Source: Diplosphaera chodatii
Lineage: Eukaryota > Chlorophyta > Trebouxiophyceae > Prasiolales > Stichococcaceae
Direction of reading: 5' to 3'
Length of the DNA: 64,000 bases
Assembly (NCBI GenBank): GCA_032358165.1
Contig: JAALGY010000021.1
Coordinates: 744,001-808,000 of the forward strand
This document shows, one piece after another, positions 34,314 to 45,965 of the stretch. The notes beneath the pieces were generated by a model that was not told the DNA's origin, did no database searches, and worked only from the letters and a program-made list of their open reading frames with translations. Both the position numbers and the translations under genes were made by a program. Position 1 is the first letter of the stretch. Every line of letters starts with the position of its first letter.

Positions 34314-37300
34314 ATGGCAGGGGAGCAGTCAGAGGTGCCTGCTGGCACCGAAGGAAACAAGCCTGTGTCAGACCCTGTGGACGACAATTTGCTGAGTGCC
34401 ACATTGGGAGTGGACGGCGTAGCGCACATAGATGACAGCCCTTCATGGCAGCGCGCCCTTGATGTGGTGGTGCACTCGTGCGTTGTCTTAAGGCAAGTGC
34501 ATGCTGCCGCTGCCTCGTCCTAGTCCCGCGGAAGTCTGACTGCTGATGTATGCCCCGCGCTGCTGCGCCCAGTGCGGCATGCACTTGGGTAAGAGCGTGT
34601 ATCGCAGGATTGATGCAAGGCAACACGCTTCAAGAACACGGCTCTAACGTCTGACGGGTGTGTTGAAGGCTGTGTACGGTTGCTCGCACAGGGTGACGCA
34701 GAACCGCAGCTTTGATACAGAGCAGGCAACGTCATCCTATGCCACCGGCTTTGTGGTCGACGATGTCAGGGGCATCATCGTGACCAACCGCCACGTTGTC
34801 ACTCCAGGTAATCGGTAGACAAGGAAATCACCTGATCCACATGTGTGTTCTCACAGTTCATTGTAGTCTTGGGACGTCGACCAAGGCGCACGTCTGCCCG
34901 CATGCTGCAGGTCCCACAACGTGCGAGGCGGTGTTTCTTAATCGAGAGGAGCTGCCCGTGTCGCCGCTGTACTACGACCCGGTGCGGCTCAACACACGGG
35001 ATGAGCTCGTGCCCCGCATACCTGCTCGTTCGCAGCACCTCAATCAGAACCCTATCCATGGTCTGCTGGCCCATGGTGGTAATGCCTTGTAGGTCTTACA
35101 ATAGTAGATAGCTGAGCTGTTGTTCTGCAGGTGCACGACTTCGGTTTTCTGCGCTTTGATCCTGCCCAGCTTCAGTTCATGAAGAGCGGCCGCATTGAGA
35201 TGGAACCAGCCGCCGCGCGCGTCGGGCTGGAAGTGCGGGTGGTGGGCAACGATTCTGGCGAAAAGGTAACAGCTCTGCCAGTGGAAGTCCGAGGAATCAA
35301 TTCTTGCATTGTGGTTCCACACAGCAATCCTGCGTGTGCTTGTTAATGCCCTTAATGTCACATCTTCCGATGCAGTTGTCGATCCTGTCCGGCACACTCG
35401 CGCGTCTGGACAGGGATGCGCCACAGTACTCACACAAGGGCTTCAACGACTTCAACACATGTGCGGGCAGGCCACTCGGCACCAGCTAGCGAAGACCCAT
35501 GTGTCCATAAAGAGTCCAGAAACAGCAGAGTGTGACAAATTGACGTGCTCTGTTTCGCACAAAACAACAAGGCCAGAAGCTTTAGGTCCACATGCCTTGG
35601 TCTTCTGCTGCAGTCTATCTGCAAGCAGCGTCGGGAACCAAGGGCGGGTCCAGCGGCAGCCCAGTCATTGACGCACGGGGTCGAGCCGTGGGTTTGAACG
35701 CGGGCGGCAAGAACAAGGCGGCGTCCGCCTACTACCTGCCCCTGCACAGGGTTGTCCGGGCACTCAGCATTCTGCAGGTGATTAGCATGTAGCTGGGAAA
35801 TCCTGGGCATGTGCAGGGCGCCATGTCCCGGACTGCATGTTACCTTGGGGGCAGTTGCAAACGGGGTGAGAGCGCTCCATCATCGTGACTGTCCACTTAC
35901 AGAAAAGCCTGGACGAGGGCCCCAAAACATGGCACTCGCGCCGGATCGCACGCGGCGACCTGCAGGCAACCTTCCTCTTCAAGGGCTTCGAGGAGGTATG
36001 CCACCTGAGTCGGCTTCATCTTGCACATCAAAACTGGTCTCGTGCCACATGCATGCATCTTCTGCTGCATCATCTGCACTGCAGCACCTACGTCGATGGG
36101 TTACAGTAGCAATCAAAGGCAATCACTTGGCAGGTGCGGCGTCTCGGCTTGAGGCATGAGACAGAGGCTGCTGTGCGCGCTGCAGAGTTGCCCAGAACTC
36201 CAGGTACTGCTTACCATATTCACTGCAAACCAAGAACCATGAAGCAATGTGGAGTTCAAGCCAAGAAGTCCAGCAGTACTTACACGCTCCTGGAATCCCC
36301 CATCATGGCTTGACGCCTTGGCGCCTGTCAGCCTGAGCCGTCGAGTCCAACTGCTGGAACGTGGACGCTGATCCGCCTGTGCAGGCCTGGGCGGCGACCA
36401 GCACACCGGCATGCTGGTGGTGGACTCGGTGCTGCCGGGCGGGCCGGCGGAGGGGCGCCTGCAGCCGGGCGACGTCCTGGTGCGCCTGCCGGGCGCAGCT
36501 GCACTGCGGTTGCGCCCTGCCAGCTGCAGTCCAGCAGGGGACAGCTCACCAGACCCACGCACCTCACGCATGCGTCTGCGGCGCTGTGCGGTCGTGCCGT
36601 CCGGCCCTGATGGTGCGCCCCGCTGCAGGTGCGGCTGGCCGGCGCCATCCTGACCTCCTTCCTGCCGCTGGAGGAGGCGCTGGACGATGCCGTCGGCGCG
36701 ACCGTGGCCCTGGACATCGAGCGCGCCGGGTCGCCCATGTCCCTGGAGATTGCAGTCCAGGTGTGCAATACACCACCTGCAGTGGCGCCGCCTGCCAAAC
36801 TGGCGTCAGGAGGCTCTTGCGGAGAGAAGCATCTCCCAGCCTTGCTCTGTGCAGCGTGCTGTCTGCGAACTGGCTGCTCAGTCTCGACGTGCCAGCTGTT
36901 GGACCCACAGGACCTGCACAAGGTGACGCCTGACATCTTTCTCGAGATGGCTGGGGGGATCCTGCACAGCCTCAGCTACCAGCAGGTACAGGCTGCATGA
37001 GCATTACTGCTGATTCTTCGCAAACCCATGCCTTACTGCTGGTGGTCTAACGGGACATATTGTGTCTGCGACCCATGACAAGTGTTCATGGCTGCAGGCA
37101 CGCAACATGTCTCTTCCAACAGGGACACTATATGTGGCAGAGTCAGGCTTCCTGCTGGAGCGCGCTCAGGTATGCGCAGCCAATCAAGCTCCAGTGCCGA
37201 TGTGCTCTTAGAATGTGGGGACTCAAGAGGTTGGTACCCTTTGGCTGGCATATTCTAACATTACCACCTCACTTGCAGGTGCCGAAGCATGCTCTGCTGA

Positions 37301-40300
37301 TGGCACTGGACCACCGGCCGACGCCCGACCTGGCAGCCTTTTGCTCAGTGCTGGCAACCCTGGAGCAGGGCACGCGTGTGGCGCTGCAGTTCCGCACCGC
37401 GGCTGAGCGTCGGCGCCCCTCCACCGTCTCGATGCACATCGACTGGCGCTGGTGCGCAGTGGACCTACAGCCCCGCTCCCTGTGTGAAGTTGTTGCACAG
37501 TTGTTCTCAAAGACTTTGTGCTCAGGCGGCTTCAGGTCGATACTACTCGAATGAGGACAACTCATACAAGTTGCGACTGCATGATGTGCAGGAACGGAAA
37601 GCCAGCCATCTGGCGCCGCAACCATGCAGCTGGGCAGTGGGAGTGCGATCGTGACTTCGCGGCATTCGCCGGCACAGCCGCGCCGCCCCCTCCAAAGCCA
37701 AACCTGCAGCCAGCCGCCTCATTGCAGGCACCTGCTCATGCATCGCATCCTCATGTGTCCCTGGCCATACAGACTAAAATGCTGATTGCTTGGAGCGGGG
37801 TGGAGGCCGTCACAGGGCGGCTTGGGAACCCAGGGCTGCTGACGGCATGGTCACTGCGCAGGCCGCTCAGTCGCTCGAGACGGCGTTGTCGGCACCACTG
37901 CTGACGCCGCCAGCCAGCCCCAGGCGAGCAGTCACAGCAAACGGCACAGCAGGCAGTGGGGTGCCAACAGACCAGGAGCTCAGTGCCAAGGCCTACGAGC
38001 AGCGGCTGCGGGCGTGCATGGTGCAGGTGCGTCTTGCATGTTTGCCGGCCTCTAGGATGTGCTGCACATAGTGAGGAGGCTGTGTGCTCGTCTGGCGCAA
38101 GTACCAACTTAACTCTTTGTTGCACAGCTGGAGGTGGACCTGCCAGTTGTGGCGCTGCCTGACGGTATACACTCGACCAGCTTTAGAGGTGACCGTGAAT
38201 GCATATGCAATTGGAGTGTGCAATTGAGAGACCTTTGCTTTTGCCACCGCTTGGGCTCGCAAGCAGCTCGCACATGGCAACATTGAGCACATGTGATTGG
38301 AGGCCGTACAACTGGTGGCAGAGCGTCAGTGACACATCCTTGGTGCAGGCGCGGGCGTCATTGTGCATGTGGACGAGCGCATTGGCCTGGTGCTGGTGGA
38401 CCGCAACACAGTTTGCATTGCGGCCGGCGACATCATAGTCTCCTTCTGTGCCTTCCCGTCGGAGGCGCCAGCTGCCGTCCGCTTCTTGCACCCGCTGCAC
38501 AACTGGGCCATCGTGTCCTTTGATGTTGCAGATGTTCCGCTTGAGGTGAGATCGGAGTTATGTAGTTGCCCTGTCTCTGTGCCACCTGTGCTCATGCACT
38601 GTAGTCTGCAGAAACTCACACATCAAAGTTTGCGAACTGCACAGTCAGTCGAGGGGTGATCACAACGTCTGCAGCACTATGACAAGTTGTGCAAGCCTTG
38701 TCAGCGTTCCAGTCGCACCATTTGACGATTTGTTTCTAGTCCACATAGACAGCTGTGACTGCGCATCATGAACACTTGCAGGCTCGGCGGAAGTTGCAGG
38801 CAGCAGAGGTACAGCCAGAGCCGGGGCTGGCACGGGGTGACAGCGTGTGGCTGGCTGGCCTCAACTCTGGCCACGCCATTGCTCGCCGCCGCAGCACCGT
38901 CATATCAGCGACACATAGTGTTGCCTTGGCACACCCGCATGTGCCCCGCTTCCGCGCAGTGCACGAAGAGGTTGGCACCTAGTCACAGCTTCGCTCTGCA
39001 GCACCACTCTCTTCTGACGGCCTCACTACCTGGCTTCCCTGCCGCAAACATGCTAGTACGCACCCTCGTATATCAGGCTTCAAGGGTGCAGTGAACTGGG
39101 CAATCTCCTTCGCGCATGGCACCTCTGCAGGTCATTAAGCTGGACCACGACTTTGGCACGGCAGTGTCGGGTGTCCTGACTGACGGCCAGGCGCGGGTGC
39201 TGGCCCTGTGGGGCTCCTACTCCGAGCAGGCAGGCACCCCTGCAATCTTGCACACTTGCAGCTGGCCCGCTTCTATCTTCAGGTCCCACGCACCTTGCTC
39301 ACGCCCAACCGGGTAATGTCATGCAGCCTCAGAACCGATAGCATGTGTTCTGACACACAAGCTACCTGAACAGGTCCACAAGGAGGAGCATGAGTGGGTG
39401 GCGGGCACAGCAGCGCGGTCCTTTGCCCCCTGGGTCAGCCGCGTGCTGGCAGCAATGCAGCCACAGCGGTCTGTTGGCCCAGACAGGCAGCCGGCGGGCA
39501 GCGCAGACATCTCAGTCAGGGTGAGCTGCCTGCGGACAAGCATGTGAGCAGGTCGTGCTGCAGGCGGTCAACACAGTGAAACCATCATGGCCAATCCGTC
39601 TCACACCAGGAAAGAGCTACATGCAATGTATGGCATGGCAGAGCCAGCGTGAGGGGCGTCCTGTAATGAACATCACCTGTCGGCTCTTATACTTGGATGT
39701 CGGAATACCCAGGTGCTCGACGCCGAGCTGCGGGGCCTGGGCCTCGCCAAGGCCAGGCACCAGGGCCTGCCCCCCGAGTGGGTGGCACGCCTCGCGGAGT
39801 GGGACCCTGAGCGCCGCCAGGTGCGCTCCGCAACCATTGGTGGCGCTCCAACCTGCGGCAGTGCAGTTGATGACGCCAAAGATGGACCACCTGTGAGAAG
39901 GGAGCGGGGGCGACCATTGTCCAACTGCTCACAGCAAGTGCGCGGTGCTTGCTGTAGCTTGATGCGCCAAGGAACGGGTTGTCCATCATCTTGGTGCTTC
40001 TGCCTTGTGCAGGTGCTCAAGGTGGTCAGCTGCATGGCGGGCAGCGATGCGCAGCGGGCTCTCCAAGCGGGGGATCTGCTGCTGGCGGTCAACGGCCAGC
40101 CGGTCACGAGCTTCCCTGCGTTGGACTCTCTGCTGGCTGGCCTGTCCCAGGACGCTGCACCGCTGCCAGCGGGCCATGACAGCAGCCAGGCAGCCAAGCA
40201 GGGTCCTAAGGTGTTGCTTCAAGTGTTGTGCCACGGATGCCTTACAGCTGCTGCGGTTCGTCAGAGCGACCTGACATTTGCGTGGTCAAGTGGAATAATG

Positions 40301-41515
40301 AAGGTTACTTGCATCCTGTGCAGGCGCAGCAGCAGCAGCAGCAAGCTGCCAGTACTCGCAACGCGAATACAGCTGACAGTGAGCCACCTGCAAAGCGGCG
40401 GCGCAGCGACTGTGGTGGGACGACAACACCTGCAGCGAGCAGCGATGACAGCAGCCATGGCCAGCCACAGGTGGGTGCTCACCGTATCATGTTCTTTCAC
40501 GCTTCCAGTTTGCCCTGCAACTTGCCTGACCCGGAAAGACTAGCTGCAGCATCAGGTGTAGACTGCGCAGCCGCCTGTTGGGCTGCAATTGTGTCAGATT
40601 CCTGCTGTGGCGGTCGACTGGCTCATGAGCGCATGCGGCGCCCGCAGGTCATGGCCACGGTGTGCAGGGAGGGCGCGCTGCAGGAGGTGGCGGTGAGGCT
40701 GGGGGTGGAGTCGCCGCTGGGCACCACCACCGTGGTGCACTTCTGCGGCGCCCAGTTCCAGGTGCCGCTCAGATGGCGGAACCAGATGGTTTGTCATGAC
40801 GCTGCCAACTTCATCATTGCTGCACAGGTGCCTGCCGCTGGTGTTGTGTTCAGGCCTCAGGTCAGCAGTCAGACAGCTGGCCGGCTTGTTGCAGGCGAGC
40901 CACCGGGCCGTCCAGGAGCTGGGCTTCCTGCCTCCGGAGGGCGGCATATTCATCAGCCGCTGGCACCACGGCTCGCCCGCGCACCGCTACGGCCTCTTCG
41001 GGCTGCACTGGCTCACGCAGCTGGACAGCCGTCCCACACCAGGTGCATGGCTGTGCAAGCCACGCCCGCAGCAGCAGCACGGTGCCTGAAAGCAGTAATC
41101 ATTCAAGGGTGCTGCTGCTGCTAAGCTGAGCGGCGCACGTGCGTCGAGCCTTCTGTCCAATATCTGACCTGGCCCCGCAGATGTGGAGGCATTCGTGGCC
41201 ATCGCCCGCTCGCTTGCAGACAAGACCTTCGTTCGATGCACGCTGGTAGAGCTGCATTCTGCCAAGGTGGGCGCACCAGGGCATGCACCCGCTGCCTGCT
41301 GCTCGATGATGCAACACATGCAAAACAACCGACCGGGCGACCATGCAGATGCAACAACGTCAGCGTCGCCTGTGCAGGTCAAGGTCGTGTCGGTGAAGAC
41401 GGATCTGCGCTACTGGCCCTGCTGGCAGCTGTCTTTGGATGCTGCAACCGGCGAGTGGCGGCGTGAGCTGCTCAGCACCGCAGACAGCAATCCAGCCTGG
41501 GCTGTCGGCAGCTGA
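34314..41515 (+). CDS. DEG7: Deg7-type HtrA serine protease with duplicated protease/PDZ modules
   Basis: Large stromal-type HtrA protease that in plants helps repair photosystem II; yeast and fungi have a related Nma111. Twenty-seven exons, about 1130 aa: 34314-34492, 34692-34807, 34911-34981, 35131-35265, 35376-35460, 35614-35777, 35903-35995, 36134-36203, 36385-36479, 36629-36760, 36911-36985, 37098-37169, 37279-37451, 37592-37727 (or to 37754), 37862-38026, 38128-38188, 38349-38545, 38782-38970, 39131-39229, 39374-39520, 39713-39820, 40013-40210, 40324-40470, 40648-40761, 40895-41042, 41181-41266, 41378-41515. Triad: His in IIVTNRHVV, Asp in [11 protein letters not shown], Ser in [16 protein letters not shown]-like [20 protein letters not shown] and a second, degenerate protease half ([18 protein letters not shown]) follow. 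A Gln-run plus AKRRRSD insert lies in exon 23. GC donors follow exon 1 (AAG/GCAAGT) and exon 19 (CAG/GCAGGC). Confidence 0.95.
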
Positions 41516-42281
41516 GCCGACAGTGACTCCCGCGCGCGGATGCATCGCAGCTCGATAGGCAGGCCATATTCCTTACTGGCTCGAGTTGAGTCGGCAGGTC
41601 TTACATATGTTGTGAAAGGTGCGTGGCGAGCTGGGTATTTGTGTAGTCCGGCCATGCAGCAGGGGATCTGAGCAAACGAACAACACATGAGACACCTGCC
41701 ACATGAAGATGGCTGAAGTCGGCAACAGCCCGGAGCAACAGCTGCGGAACACTGCAAGGCCTTCTTGGGGGCAGAAGAGTGTACTGTGCTCCTCATCAAT
41801 GGGGCACCGTCAAATCTTGGCTTGCAATTCGTTGCTGATAAGGCAAAAGTCTGTTGACTGATCATAGGCTCAGTTGACATATGAGGTCAGGCAGATGATC
41901 AACATAGGCTCAGTTGACATATGAGGTCAGGGAGTTGCGTCAGAGCCATTCAATTGCCCTCAGGCACCCGGCAATATTTTCGTGCCAGAAGTGCGGTCTC
42001 CAAAGGATGCAGATACAGCAGCAGCTTGGCAGGCGGTCTCAGACTTGTCAATCGTGAGTCATCCTGTTGCAGGCAGACACCACCAGTCATATGTCCATTT
42101 CTCAGTGCCACAGCAGAAACCACGCCAAGACGGGGAACAAGGTGTGTGCCCAAGTTCTCATGACATCTCGCACCTTTACCAAACATGGGTACAATTCCCG
42201 CAATCACCCAACGACTCGTTCGCATCAGTCGCCTCCCATGCCATCGACTAACGAACATGAATGGCAGGCTATCTTGGCACG
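41516..42281. other. Convergent intergenic region with a short direct repeat
   Basis: 766 bases between the Deg7 stop and the stop of the small basic protein gene. It contains a duplicated 29-base word (see the repeat entry). Open frames on both strands around 41921-42285 look random. Most of it is probably 3' untranslated and spacer sequence. Confidence 0.35.
41863..41931. repeat. Two perfect 29-base direct repeats, 40-base period
   Basis: The word starting CATAGGCTCAGTTGACATAT (29 bases, ending TGAGGTCAGG) occurs at 41863-41891 and again at 41903-41931 with no mismatch, separated by 11 bases. It looks like a recent local duplication in a non-coding stretch. Confidence 0.95.
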
Positions 42282-43131
42282 TCACAGCCGTTGCACTGCC
42301 TTGGTTGCGCCCTTTTTACGTTTGGTCTTGGGACGCTTAAACGGGGAATGAAGACTGTTGACCGGCGCCGCTACATTCTGAGTTTTCAGGGCTAGCTTCG
42401 GTTTTGCTGTGAATGCAGAAGCTCGACCCGACTCCTCTTCGGAGTTGTCTTCAACATCTGCAGCCATGGCAAAGGGTGGTCACAGCACATGTCGTCGGAG
42501 TTCACGCTTGCTCACCATGGAGATGCTGATCATGTGATGGTGGTGGTCGACGCTTCACCTTGCTGTCTCAAGTTGCCAGCGCTGCCGTGCGTCTGTGCTT
42601 GCTGCGCGCCGCTGTCCTGCGTCCGCGCCAGACGCTTGCGCAGCTGTGACTCCATGCCCGCCGCGGTGGTTTTGCCCTGCATGCATGACGTTAAGCTACC
42701 CTGGCTCCCGTGTCCAAGCACCCTAAGCGTGTGCATTACACCTCCTGAACAGCATTCTACGTTTGTGTGCAAGCCTCATTGATGATAAGTGCCAATAGCT
42801 TGAGACCCCTTCACGCGAACCCCTTCGCCCATGCAACTGAGAAGTTGCTGCATGCCTTGTGGTGCGGCAGGAAGCTGGCACCGAGGCCCAGCCCCGCGGG
42901 CCGCGGCTTGGCCACCTCAGAGCCACCGTCGTCCAGCTTGGGGTTCATCCCCTTCTTTGCCAGCCACTTCTGCGCCTACGTGGCGATGGCGACGCCCGAC
43001 GTGTCAATGAGCCTGTTGACGTTGCGGCGTGCGGTCAGTGCGATGGCGACGCAGGCGCTGATGCAACGTACCATCTTCAACGCCTCACTGGACGGCTCAA
43101 TTGCTGGCTTTGCTGTGTCACTGGATGTCAT
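42282..43131 (-). CDS. Small basic DUF3245-like protein
   Basis: Four exons on the minus strand join into 155 aa: 43072-43131, 42856-42969, 42559-42676, 42282-42457. The core KPRPAGLGLGASFLPHHKG resembles the LGLGAKYLPH signature of DUF3245, a eukaryotic family of unknown function; the match is from memory and weak. The rest is KWLAKKGMNPKLDDGGSEVA upstream, MESQLRKRLARTQ downstream, an acidic patch (DVEDNSEEESGRASAF) and a Lys/Arg-rich end (FKRPKTKRKKGATK) that looks like a nuclear or nucleolar signal. The intron between exons 2 and 3 needs the GC donor AAG/GCATGC to keep the frame; without it the protein would not join. Function unknown. Confidence 0.72.
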
Positions 43132-44162
43132 GCGTGGTACCAGCGCTTGCACGCAGCCTCACGGTTGCAGCTGCACCACCATTTGGATGGTCGACACGAT
43201 GCAGTGCATCACTGCCCCATGGTGTGTTTAGACTGTTTGACCGCCATGCAACCCAGTATACAGGGAGTGCATCGTCTACTTCAATGATACATGGCAACGT
43301 TTGGTGTCGAGGTCTGCCATGCAAGCAAGATGTGAGCATGCTGAGATTGGCGCGGGGATCAAGTCTTCAATGCCCCGTCATTATTCAACCCCAAAACGTT
43401 TGCTGTGAATCTATGCATCTGCTTTGTTGGAGCGTATAAACGGCAAAGTGTTGCCTGGCTGCTGATTGTTCAGTACGCAAGGCAGCATGGCAGCTCAGTT
43501 TGTGCAGAGTTCCAGTCAAGTGAGTTGCAGCAGCGGACGCAGCACCTTTCAACCGCAGCACCACAGTTGCTGTGGGCAGGGCAGCAGACAACCAGGTGAA
43601 GCAGCCAATCATACTTTCAGCACAGCAGCCAAATGCGTAATATACAACAGATAGGACGCACAGCGCCTCCCGCCAATCACCTGTCATCTCCACTACGGTG
43701 TCATCTATCATATGCACAAAAGAGCACTCCACTGCTGACCGCTCTCGACTCGCTAAAACACAAGTACTACACGTCCTGCTCAGATCTGCACCCTCTCTTG
43801 TGAAACCCTCTGAACATCTGCTTCCATCCTGTTGGGATCCTCCGCTCATGCCCACGAAACCACTCGCTCTGTAAGAATGCTGGCGTAGCGGCAGCCACAC
43901 AATTTCTGCGCTGGCTGCACCTGCTGCTGATATTATTGTCGCTGCTCTCCGTGAACCCGATCAAGTCTGAAAATGTGTCGCAGTGCTGAAATGTTATGCG
44001 TGCGCTGTCAACCCCCAAACCCTACTCGAGCTTCTGCCACTCCTGCTACTGTCATCTGCCTCCTGCTGTGCCGGACTGCAGAAGGTCGCACTGGTGCTTG
44101 CAGCTGACGCTACAACTGTCTACTGAATCTTGCCGTGCCTGTGCCGCAAGCGAGTCACCGTC
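43132..44162. other. Gene-poor stretch, no confident gene
   Basis: 1031 bases between the starts and ends of two minus-strand genes. A minus-strand frame at 43385-43900 has a protein-like patch (TWLSAALPTATVVLRLKG) and a plus-strand ATG at 43486 precedes a good donor, but neither joins into a recognisable protein. The stretch must hold the promoter of the 42-43 kb gene. Confidence 0.3.
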
Positions 44163-45965
44163 TCAACAGGAGCTGCCCAAGATGAGAAGCCCTGCTCGCC
44201 GCTGCTGCCGCCGCCGTGCGGGTGCCTGCACTGAGGGGACCGCGCGCACGGGCACAGGCGTCCTGGCGGCGACTGGTGCGCCCCTGCGGAGGCGTGTGCT
44301 GCTCACTGCGGCGGCTGCGAGTGCCGCAGAACCTGCCTTCTGGCTTGCCGTGCGCAGCATTGAGCCCGTGCTGCGCAGGCTCTCACCAATGCTGCCCAGG
44401 AATGACGCCTCGGGGGCGGCCACGACTGCAGCGGCTCCAGCAGCCGCTGTGGCCGCCGCCCGCACCCGTGGCAGTGGCTTGGGCGCAGTGGCAGCGCGTG
44501 CAAGCGCTGTTGACGGTGCCACAGTGCGGAAGCCCGCAGACCTTGCAACGACTGCCGCATTAGCGCCGCCAGCTGCGTGCCTGGCAGCAGCTGCACCCCA
44601 GGGCAAGCCGTGCAGCGCTGGCTGCAGCCGCGCCGCCCACCGCGCAGCATAGCGGCGGCCGCCCAGGGCTGCCCACACGGCCAGTGCTGTCTGGGTGGCA
44701 CGCTGCATGAGCACGACTGCCTCTTTCAGCGCAGTGCTGCGGGGACATGGCACAGTCCATAGGTGTGCAGGTGGAATACCACTGCTTGCATTGTTGTGCA
44801 TCTTCAGTTCCGCTCAGGATGCGTTGAGCTTCTAGATGCCACGCGTGGCTATACAGCTCGTGTCCATCCCACACCTGAATACGCGGCCACTGGCCCACAT
44901 CGGTGAAGTTGTGCGCCACCAACACCAGGCGATCAGTCCAGGCAAGCGCACTTCTGGAGGCAGTATATATCTGCAAAGGGACATAGCAGATGAGCACATC
45001 ACACGAGCTCAGCACCACAAGAGCGTGCCTCAATCTATGTGTGCTGATATACACAACATGACACCACGCATGCAACCCACCTCACGCGTTGCCTTGCGCG
45101 TGATGCCCTCAACTCCAGTTGCATACTGCACCAGGTTGTTCACATAGTGCCTGCATGGTACCAGTTGCATTTGAGGGGAAGGGCTGCCAGTGTACAGCTG
45201 CATACGAGTCGTCTCACGGGCCGGATGGCTCCGAGGTGTGGGTGCACAACCCACCTGCAGTCGCTCTTGTGGAGGAGGTAGAGGTTGTTCTGCAGCGAGT
45301 TGAAACTGCGGATGTCGCGCATGCTGAGCTTCGTCCGCCCAACAAACATGCTGGACTCTGGCATCTCGATCAACTGCACACCCAACACATGGGAGTATGA
45401 GGTTCAGAGCCTGGTCATCTGGTAATGCGATGAATCACCAGGCAGCATTCAGATGCCTTAGAGATGTCCGCCTTGAAGATGCCATGTGTGAACAAAATGT
45501 TGCAACAGCGGAACCTGGCAGGGTCTATCGACCCACCGGCATCTCCCGGACTTCGCCAGGCGTGCCCTTGGGCACCGGCTGCGCACGTGCTAATCGTTTG
45601 CGGCCCCACACCCACAAACTCTCCCGCGCCGGTGTGAATGCAATGTCCCGACCGCCGATTGGCCCAAAGTCCAGCGACGTCAGCGTTCCATCGCGGGGGT
45701 GCCGAATCACCTGCACAAAGGCAGCGGGTTGCAGCATGACCACGCTCTGCCATGCAGCATGCTCCAGGTTGCAGCAGGCTTGGCAGGCTGCAGAGTTAAT
45801 CACCGTGTAGTAGTGCTGGCATCCGATGTCCCGCAGCAGCCCGTCTTTCAGGGCCTCCGGTACGTGCGGCAGCTTGCACTGCAGTGCCCGGGTTGCCACG
45901 TACACCTCAAGACCCTCTTCTGCAGAGCTGAGCGTCGGTGTTGAGGCGCTGCGCCGCATTGACAT
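44163..45965 (-). CDS. Conserved-looking protein with DCRHYVN motif (possible papain-like fold)
   Basis: Not recognised by name. Five exons, about 429 aa: 45537-45965, 45255-45373, 45081-45150, 44873-44970, 44163-44736. The N-terminal domain contains GCQHYYTVINSAACQACCNL, QSVVMLQPAAFVQVIRHP and LTSLDFGPIGGRDIAF. The second domain has SMFVGRTKLSMRDIRSFNSL, YLLHKSDCRHYVNNLVQYA and TGVEGITRKATRE. A Cys followed closely by His in a strand-helix setting recalls the NCEHF-type centre of LRAT/NlpC-P60 permuted papain folds; this is inference. The last exon begins with amphipathic helix (LKEAVVLMQRATQTALAVWA) and becomes an Ala-rich tail. The exon 4 to 5 junction (donor after 44873) is chosen for frame and is the weakest join. 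Confidence 0.65.

Noticed and set aside
37728..37754. Another GC donor in Deg7 exon 14 (CAG/GCACCT)
   Set aside because: A GT donor 27 bases later is equally in frame, so it was not counted among the GC introns.
38161..38188. GT donor at 38165 ending Deg7 exon 16 early
   Set aside because: Using the later donor at 38189 adds IHSTSFR, which fits the family, in the same phase.
43996..44652. 218-codon plus-strand open frame, Ala/Arg-rich
   Set aside because: It lies opposite the GC-rich last exon of the DCRHYVN gene and mirrors its Ala-rich tail; its composition explains the lack of stops.
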